Assembly: GCF_040760005.1 (NCBI RefSeq)
Contig: NZ_CP099760.1
Location: 266,001-330,000, forward strand
Source of the DNA: Pseudomonas sp. stari2
GTDB lineage: Bacteria; Pseudomonadota; Gammaproteobacteria; Pseudomonadales; Pseudomonadaceae
Length of the DNA stretch: 64,000 bases
Reading direction: 5' to 3'
Part shown: positions 58,651 through 64,000 of the stretch, one piece after another
How positions within the stretch are numbered: the first letter of the stretch is position 1
Layout: each line of letters opens with the position of its first letter
Program-made: the position numbers and the translations under genes
The notes under the pieces: generated by a model
Told to the model about the DNA's origin: nothing
The model's input: only the letters and a program-made list of their open reading frames with translations
Database searches by the model: none

Positions 58651-58970
58651 TACTTAGGCGCCTCTTCTTTTGCTTTCGGGGCTTTCTTCTTGAACATCTC
58701 AAGCATGCGGCGGGTGACCAGGAAGCCACCGAACACGTTGACCGCGGCCAGCGCCACGGCGAGGGTGCCCATGGTCTTGCCCAGTGGAGTGACGGTCAGT
58801 GCGGCGGCAAGCATGGCGCCGACGATCACGATCGCCGAAATGGCGTTGGTCACCGCCATCAGCGGCGTGTGCAATGCGGGTGTAACGTTCCAGACCACGT
58901 GGTAACCGACATAAATCGCCAGCACGAAGATGATCAGGTTGTAGATACCGGGGGAGATAAGCTCTTCCAT
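58650..58970 (-). CDS. pntAB: NAD(P) transhydrogenase subunit alpha part 2
   Basis: This 106-residue membrane protein corresponds to the C-terminal membrane portion of PntA in enterobacteria, here a separate gene as in other pseudomonads. It has three or four hydrophobic segments and ends in a Lys-rich tail ([13 protein letters not shown]). It overlaps pntB. Confidence 0.95.
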   Translation of the reverse strand: MEELISPGIYNLIIFVLAIYVGYHVVWNVTPALHTPLMAVTNAISAIVIVGAMLAAALTVTPLGKTMGTLAVALAAVNVFGGFLVTRRMLEMFKKKAPKAKEEAPK

Positions 58971-58985
58971 CGTCTGAATCCCTGC

Positions 58986-60107
58986 TTAGGCGTTTTTGCG
59001 GATGACTTGGCCGTCGCGGCACATCAGGCACGCGGCGACGATGTCGTCTTCGAGGTTCACTTCGAACTGGCCTTCTTTGGTGAAGACCAGCTTCAGGAAG
59101 TCCAGCAGGTTGCGTGCGTACAGCGCCGAGGCGTCTGCGGCGACTTCACCGGCGAGGTTGGTCGGGCCGACGATGGTCACGCCGTTCTCGATCACGACCT
59201 GATCGGCCACGGTCAGCGGGCAGTTGCCACCCTGGGCGGCTGCGAGGTCGATGACCACCGAGCCGGGTTTCATCTGCGCTACGGTGTCTGCGCTCAGCAG
59301 CGTCGGTGCCTTGCGGCCCGGAATCAGTGCGGTGGTGATGACGATGTCAGCCTGCTTGGCGCGCTCGTGCACGGCCTGGGCCTGACGCTGCATCCAGCTC
59401 GCCGGCATCGGACGCGCATAACCGCCGACGCCGACCGCGCATTCGCGTTCTTCATCGGTCTCGTAAGGCACGTCGACGAATTTGGCGCCGAGGGACTCGA
59501 TCTGTTCCTTCACGGCCGGACGTACATCAGACGCTTCGATGACGGCGCCCAGACGTTTCGCCGTGGCAATCGCCTGCAACCCAGCCACACCAGCGCCCAG
59601 AATCAGCACGCGTGCCGCTTTCACGGTGCCCGCAGCGGTCATCAGCATCGGCATGAAGCGCGGATAGTAGTGGGCGGCCAGCAGCACGGCCTTGTAGCCG
59701 GCAATGTTCGCCTGGGACGACAGCACGTCAAGGCTCTGGGCCCGGGACGTACGTGGCGCTGCTTCCAGAGCGAACGCGGTGATCCCGCACTCGGCCATCT
59801 TCGCGATGGTGTCGTTGTTGAACGGGTTGAGCATGCCCACCAGCACGGTGCCGCGCTTGATCAGCGTCAGTTCGGCATCGCTTGGCGCGACCACTTTGAG
59901 AATCAGCTCGGCGCCAAACGCGTCATTGGCACTGCCAATGGTTGCGCCTGCCGCTTCATAGGCACTGTCGACAACACTGGCTTTAACGCCGGCGCCGGTT
60001 TGCACAGTGACTTTATGACCTTGGCTGATCAGCTTTTTAATGGTTTCCGGGGTTGCAGCAACCCGTGTTTCACCGGTCTGGGTTTCGAGAGGAACACCAA
60101 TGTGCAC
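58986..60107 (-). CDS. pntAA: NAD(P) transhydrogenase subunit alpha part 1
   Basis: This 373-residue cytoplasmic NAD-binding subunit has the alanine dehydrogenase-like fold with GVPLETQTGETRVAATP near the start and the NAD site LGAGVAGLQAIATAKRLGA. The start is GTG at 60107, 7 bp after AGGAG; longer upstream frame has no support. First gene of pntAA-pntAB-pntB. Confidence 0.95.
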   Translation of the reverse strand: MHIGVPLETQTGETRVAATPETIKKLISQGHKVTVQTGAGVKASVVDSAYEAAGATIGSANDAFGAELILKVVAPSDAELTLIKRGTVLVGMLNPFNNDTIAKMAECGITAFALEAAPRTSRAQSLDVLSSQANIAGYKAVLLAAHYYPRFMPMLMTAAGTVKAARVLILGAGVAGLQAIATAKRLGAVIEASDVRPAVKEQIESLGAKFVDVPYETDEERECAVGVGGYARPMPASWMQRQAQAVHERAKQADIVITTALIPGRKAPTLLSADTVAQMKPGSVVIDLAAAQGGNCPLTVADQVVIENGVTIVGPTNLAGEVAADASALYARNLLDFLKLVFTKEGQFEVNLEDDIVAACLMCRDGQVIRKNA

Positions 60108-60541
60108 GTCAAATCTCCTGCGTGATCTTATTGAGTAAACCCATGCACTACGGATGGTGCGACTGGGGCGGCCGATCAGCACGATCCCGCCAAATCAGGG
60201 CGGGGCGCGGCATTTTGCAGGCGAAGTTTATGCCCTTCAAGGGATTATGACGGGTGACGGAAAATTAACTACAAGTCATCCCGTGACCGAATGTCGCAGA
60301 TGGCCAGTTGAATCCCTTGCAGGCCGTGCCTTTCAAGGAGTCTGGATGAATTTGAAGATTTTTCTCATCGGTGACGTGAATAGTCCTCAATGAGTCGCGA
60401 ATGAGGGCGCAAAGCCACGTCGGCAGGCGCTTGTGGGACGTCTGTACGACTTTCGGATACAGTCTGTCGATTTGCGACAAATAGTTATATCTGTAGGGCT
60501 TTTATTTTTCTGACTACGGGGTTAGTAATCACTGAAAGCCT
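60108..60541. other. Gap between pntAA and gcdR with one possible tiny ORF
   Basis: This 434-bp stretch contains the pntAA promoter region and the 3' side of gcdR. The only translation signal seen is a 15-codon frame (MNLKIFLIGDVNSPQ, 60346-60393) with AAGGAG 6 bp before its ATG. The end near gcdR is AT-rich. No RNA gene or terminator is clear. Confidence 0.4.
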
Positions 60542-61441
60542 TTAGCCTTCTAGGTTGTAGCTGTGTGCCTGGTTTACCAACCAATCGCGAAAAGCCTTGA
60601 GTGACGCCGATTCAACCTTTCGCTCCGGAATCATCAGGTAATACGCCTTAATGCTGGAGAGTGCATTCGGGTTGGCTATCACCAAGCGTTTCTCGGCCAA
60701 TTCGCGCTGGATCAGGAACGGTGGGATCAGCGCGATTCCCATGTCGTGCATGGCTGCCTGGGCCAGCATGGAGAATAGCTCGTAGCGCGGACCTGTCATG
60801 TCGCGGGGGATGTTCAGGTGTTGCGAGTTGAACCACTGTCGCCAGGCGTAGGGGCGGGTGGTTTGCTGGAGCAGTGGCAGATCGGCGATTTCATCCGGCG
60901 TCAGATGCATCTTGTTGCCGAGCAGGGCGGGGCTGCACACCGGCATCGGATTCTCGCCCATCAGCCTGTGGGATTCGGTACCCGACCAATCGGCATCGCC
61001 GAAGTAGATGGCGGCATCGAATTCCGTGTCGGCAAACAGGAACGGGCGGGTTCGGTTGGTCAGGTTGACCGTCACCTCCGGATGTTTGAGCTGAAAGTCC
61101 TTGAGTCTTGGCAGCAGCCATTGCGTGCCGAAGGTGGGCACCACAGCGAGCTCGATCACGTTGGTGCCTTGCTGACCCATCACTGACAGGGTGTCGCGCT
61201 CCACGGCATCGAGTTGGGTGGCAACCCGGCGGCTGTAGGAAAGGCCCGCTTCGGTCAGCTTCACTCCGCGTCGCGAGCGTCGAAAGAGTTCGACACTGAG
61301 GAAGTCCTCAAGGCTGGCGATCTGTCGGCAAATGGCGCCCTGCGTGAGGGAAAGTTCTTCGGCGGCCTTGGTGAAGCTCTCGTGGCGGGCGGCTGCCTCG
61401 AAGCTGATCAGGGCGGTGGTGCTGGGTATCTTGCGGCGCAT
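60542..61441 (-). CDS. gcdR: LysR-type regulator of glutarate catabolism
   Basis: This 299-residue regulator has an N-terminal winged helix (about 10-65, SFTKAAEELSLTQGAICRQIASLE) and a GcvA-like substrate-binding domain. It is divergent from gcdH-gcdG, as GcdR is in other pseudomonads. The ATG at 61441 (MRRKIPS) was chosen over one five codons earlier. It probably activates gcdHG in response to glutarate or glutaryl-CoA. Confidence 0.8.
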   Translation of the reverse strand: MRRKIPSTTALISFEAAARHESFTKAAEELSLTQGAICRQIASLEDFLSVELFRRSRRGVKLTEAGLSYSRRVATQLDAVERDTLSVMGQQGTNVIELAVVPTFGTQWLLPRLKDFQLKHPEVTVNLTNRTRPFLFADTEFDAAIYFGDADWSGTESHRLMGENPMPVCSPALLGNKMHLTPDEIADLPLLQQTTRPYAWRQWFNSQHLNIPRDMTGPRYELFSMLAQAAMHDMGIALIPPFLIQRELAEKRLVIANPNALSSIKAYYLMIPERKVESASLKAFRDWLVNQAHSYNLEG

Positions 61442-61599
61442 GTACGTCAACCTCACTAATACGTCGCATATAAGGCACTTGGCGACGTTTCGGAGTGAGA
61501 AATTAGCACAACAGGATGCGAAATCCTCGTTTGCCGGGATGGCGAAGCGGGCCTAGGATCAATGCCACGTTAATTCACCCGATTTGCGAGGACTCACTC

Positions 61600-62781
61600 A
61601 TGGGCGGTAAAGCTAGCTTCAACTGGATCGATCCCCTGCTGCTGGATCAACAGCTGATTGAAGAAGAACGCATGATCCGCGACACTGCCGAGCAATTCGC
61701 CCAGCAGAGCCTCGCGCCACGTGTTCTTGAAGCCTTCCGCCATGAGAAGACTGACCCGGCAATCTTCCGTGAAATGGGCGAAGTCGGCCTGTTGGGCGCG
61801 ACCATCCCCGAGCAGTATGGTGGCAGCGGCCTCAACTACGTCAGCTATGGCCTGATTGCCCGTGAAGTCGAGCGCGTGGATTCCGGCTACCGTTCGATGA
61901 TGAGCGTGCAGTCTTCGCTGGTGATGGTGCCGATCAACGAATTTGGCACCGAAGCACAGAAACAGAAGTACCTGCCGAAACTGGCGTCCGGCGAGTGGAT
62001 CGGCTGCTTTGGTCTGACCGAACCGAACCACGGTTCCGACCCGGGTGCGATGATTACGCGTGCACGCAAAGTCGAAGGCGGCTACAGCCTGACCGGCGCC
62101 AAGATGTGGATCACCAACAGCCCGATCGCCGATGTGTTCGTCGTCTGGGCCAAGGACGATGCGGGCGACATCCGTGGTTTCGTTCTGGAGAAGGGCTGGA
62201 AAGGTCTGAGCGCTCCGGCGATTCATGGCAAGGTCGGCCTGCGGGCTTCGATCACTGGCGAAATCGTCATGGACAACGTGTTCGTGCCGGAAGAAAACAT
62301 TTTCCCGGATGTGCGTGGCCTGAAAGGTCCGTTCACCTGCCTCAACTCTGCTCGTTATGGCATCTCCTGGGGTGCGTTGGGAGCGGCTGAATTCTGCTGG
62401 CACACCGCACGCCAGTACACCCTGGATCGCCAGCAGTTCGGTCGTCCGTTGGCTGCTACTCAGTTGATCCAGAAGAAGCTGGCTGACATGCAGACCGAAA
62501 TCACTCTGGCGCTGCAAGGATGTCTGCGTCTGGGGCGCATGAAAGATGAAGGCACCGCTGCGGTTGAAATCACTTCGATCATGAAGCGCAACTCCTGTGG
62601 CAAATCGCTGGATATCGCTCGCATGGCCCGTGACATGTTGGGCGGCAACGGGATCTCCGATGAGTTCGGGGTGGCCCGTCACTTGGTCAACCTGGAAGTG
62701 GTGAATACCTATGAAGGTACTCACGACGTTCATGCGCTGATCCTGGGTCGTGCGCAGACCGGCCTGCAGGCGTTCTATTAA
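61600..62781 (+). CDS. gcdH: Glutaryl-CoA dehydrogenase
   Basis: This 393-residue acyl-CoA dehydrogenase oxidises and decarboxylates glutaryl-CoA to crotonyl-CoA in lysine and glutarate breakdown. Motifs are [32 protein letters not shown] and the catalytic Glu in [12 protein letters not shown]. The ATG at 61600 gives the normal length. It is followed 13 bp later by a CoA-transferase gene. Confidence 0.94.
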   Translation: MGGKASFNWIDPLLLDQQLIEEERMIRDTAEQFAQQSLAPRVLEAFRHEKTDPAIFREMGEVGLLGATIPEQYGGSGLNYVSYGLIAREVERVDSGYRSMMSVQSSLVMVPINEFGTEAQKQKYLPKLASGEWIGCFGLTEPNHGSDPGAMITRARKVEGGYSLTGAKMWITNSPIADVFVVWAKDDAGDIRGFVLEKGWKGLSAPAIHGKVGLRASITGEIVMDNVFVPEENIFPDVRGLKGPFTCLNSARYGISWGALGAAEFCWHTARQYTLDRQQFGRPLAATQLIQKKLADMQTEITLALQGCLRLGRMKDEGTAAVEITSIMKRNSCGKSLDIARMARDMLGGNGISDEFGVARHLVNLEVVNTYEGTHDVHALILGRAQTGLQAFY

Positions 62782-62794
62782 TAGGAGAGCGACC

Positions 62795-64000
62795 ATGGGC
62801 GCGTTGTCGCATCTGCGGGTACTGGATTTGTCGCGAGTGCTGGCCGGTCCGTGGGCCGGGCAGATTCTTGCCGACCTTGGGGCGGAAGTTATCAAGGTCG
62901 AGCGCCCGGGCAATGGTGACGACACTCGTGCCTGGGGGCCGCCCTTCCTGAAGGACGCTTACGGCGAGAATACCAGCGAGGCGGCTTATTACCTGTCGGC
63001 CAACCGCAACAAGCAATCGGTGACGATCGACTTCACACGTCCCGAAGGTCGGAAACTGGTACGGGAGTTGGCAGCCAAGTCGGACATCCTGATCGAGAAC
63101 TTCAAGGTGGGTGGTCTGGCGGCTTATGGCCTGGATTACGAGTCGCTGAAGACGATCAATCCGGATCTGATCTATTGCTCGATCACCGGTTTTGGCCAGA
63201 CCGGGCCGTATGCCAAGCGCGCGGGTTACGACTTCATGATCCAAGGGCTTGGCGGGCTGATGAGTCTCACAGGTCGACCTGAAGGTGATGAGGGCGCCGG
63301 GCCGGTGAAAGTGGGTGTGGCGCTCACGGATATCCTCACGGGGCTGTATTCGACCGTGGCGATCCTGGCGGCGCTGGCTCACCGTGATCACGATGGCGGC
63401 GGCCAACATATCGATATGGCGCTGCTGGATGTACAGGTGGCGTGTCTGGCCAACCAGGCGATGAACTACCTGACGACGGGTAATGCGCCAAAGCGGCTAG
63501 GGAATGCACATCCGAATATCGTGCCGTACCAGGATTTTCCTACGGCTGATGGTGACTTCATTCTTACCGTGGGTAATGACGGACAGTTCCGCAAGTTTGC
63601 CGAGGTGGCCGGGCAGCCACAGTGGGCAGACGATCCACGTTTCGCGACCAATAAGCTACGGGTGGCGAACCGGGCGGTACTGATTCCGCTGATCCGTCAG
63701 GTGACAGTCTTCAAGACGACCGCCGAATGGGTGGCTCAACTGGAGCAAGCGGGTGTGCCGTGTGGACCGATCAATGATCTGTCGCAGGTGTTCGAGGATC
63801 CGCAGGTGAAATCTCGCGGGTTGGCGATTGAGCTGCCTCACGCGCTGGCGGGGATGGTGCCGCAGGTGGCTAGTCCGATCCGGTTGTCGCGGACTCCTGT
63901 CGAGTATCGCCGTGCGCCTCCTTTGTTGGGCGAGCATACGCTGGAGGTTTTGCAGCGGGTGCTGGGTCTTGGGGCGGGTGCAGTGACTGCGATGAAAGCG
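62795..64000 (+). CDS. gcdG: CaiB/BaiF family CoA-transferase (glutarate CoA-transferase), cut by the window end
   Basis: The frame from the ATG at 62795 is open to base 64000, giving 402 residues with no stop; the usual length is about 406, so only a few residues are missing. Class III CoA-transferase motifs are VLDLSRVLAGPWAGQ, LGAEVIKVERPG, YCSITGFGQTGP and the catalytic-Asp region QHIDMALLDVQ. It probably activates glutarate with CoA for gcdH. GGAG precedes the ATG. Confidence 0.9.
   Translation, partial: MGALSHLRVLDLSRVLAGPWAGQILADLGAEVIKVERPGNGDDTRAWGPPFLKDAYGENTSEAAYYLSANRNKQSVTIDFTRPEGRKLVRELAAKSDILIENFKVGGLAAYGLDYESLKTINPDLIYCSITGFGQTGPYAKRAGYDFMIQGLGGLMSLTGRPEGDEGAGPVKVGVALTDILTGLYSTVAILAALAHRDHDGGGQHIDMALLDVQVACLANQAMNYLTTGNAPKRLGNAHPNIVPYQDFPTADGDFILTVGNDGQFRKFAEVAGQPQWADDPRFATNKLRVANRAVLIPLIRQVTVFKTTAEWVAQLEQAGVPCGPINDLSQVFEDPQVKSRGLAIELPHALAGMVPQVASPIRLSRTPVEYRRAPPLLGEHTLEVLQRVLGLGAGAVTAMKA

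Overview
The window is chromosomal DNA from a fluorescent pseudomonad, most likely a member of the Pseudomonas fluorescens group. This rests on recognised gene families, on blocks whose gene order matches my memory of P. aeruginosa PAO1 loci near oriC (roughly PA5487-PA5504, PA0114-PA0102, PA0067-PA0056, PA0036-PA0035), on high GC, and on a P. fluorescens-type REP doublet. No rRNA, tRNA, prophage, insertion sequence or CRISPR array was seen, and oriC itself is not in the window.

Layout. 1-3.7 kb (minus): start of a probable diguanylate cyclase, an EEP-fold phosphatase/nuclease, dsbA, and cytochromes c4 and c5. 3.9-9.2 kb: engB, the ErsA small RNA locus with a sigma22-like promoter, polA, a DUF2782 protein and thrB. 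9.2-13 kb: the zinc uptake module znuA / zur-znuC-znuB and a lipoprotein. 13-18 kb: a large-subunit catalase and the metNIQ methionine importer. 18-26.6 kb: a complete caa3-type cytochrome oxidase locus (coxB, coxA, ctaG, coxC, SURF1, ctaA, cyoE, sco). 27-31 kb: an unknown protein, a SulP transporter with a beta carbonic anhydrase, and a radical SAM protein. 31.3-36.7 kb: a small EF-hand-like protein in an AT-rich patch, a three-subunit GMC dehydrogenase operon and a tyrosine phosphatase. 36.6-41.2 kb: two M3 oligopeptidases flanking a zinc-ribbon protein. 41-47.7 kb: a gamma carbonic anhydrase, a HAD phosphatase, an HExxH lipoprotein and a run of small stress or envelope proteins. 47.6-50.7 kb: trpI / trpBA. 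50.8-55.2 kb: a little-characterised envelope cluster (CigR/RcnB-like protein, a two-domain HExxH plus DUF4105/Lnb-like protein, three DUF2388 paralogues, two DUF1127 paralogues). 55.5-60.1 kb: a CoA-transferase and the pntAA-pntAB-pntB transhydrogenase. 60.5-64 kb: gcdR / gcdHG glutarate catabolism, the last gene cut by the window edge.

Most of the window is ordinary core genome. The parts most worth a second look are the DUF4105/DUF2388 operon at 51.3-54.4 kb, the DUF1127 pair that shares an exact 18-bp upstream word, the ErsA locus with a long hairpin repeat beside its terminator, and the EF-hand-like small protein at 31.5 kb. All functions are inferred from sequence motifs, recalled family knowledge and gene order; no database search was run.
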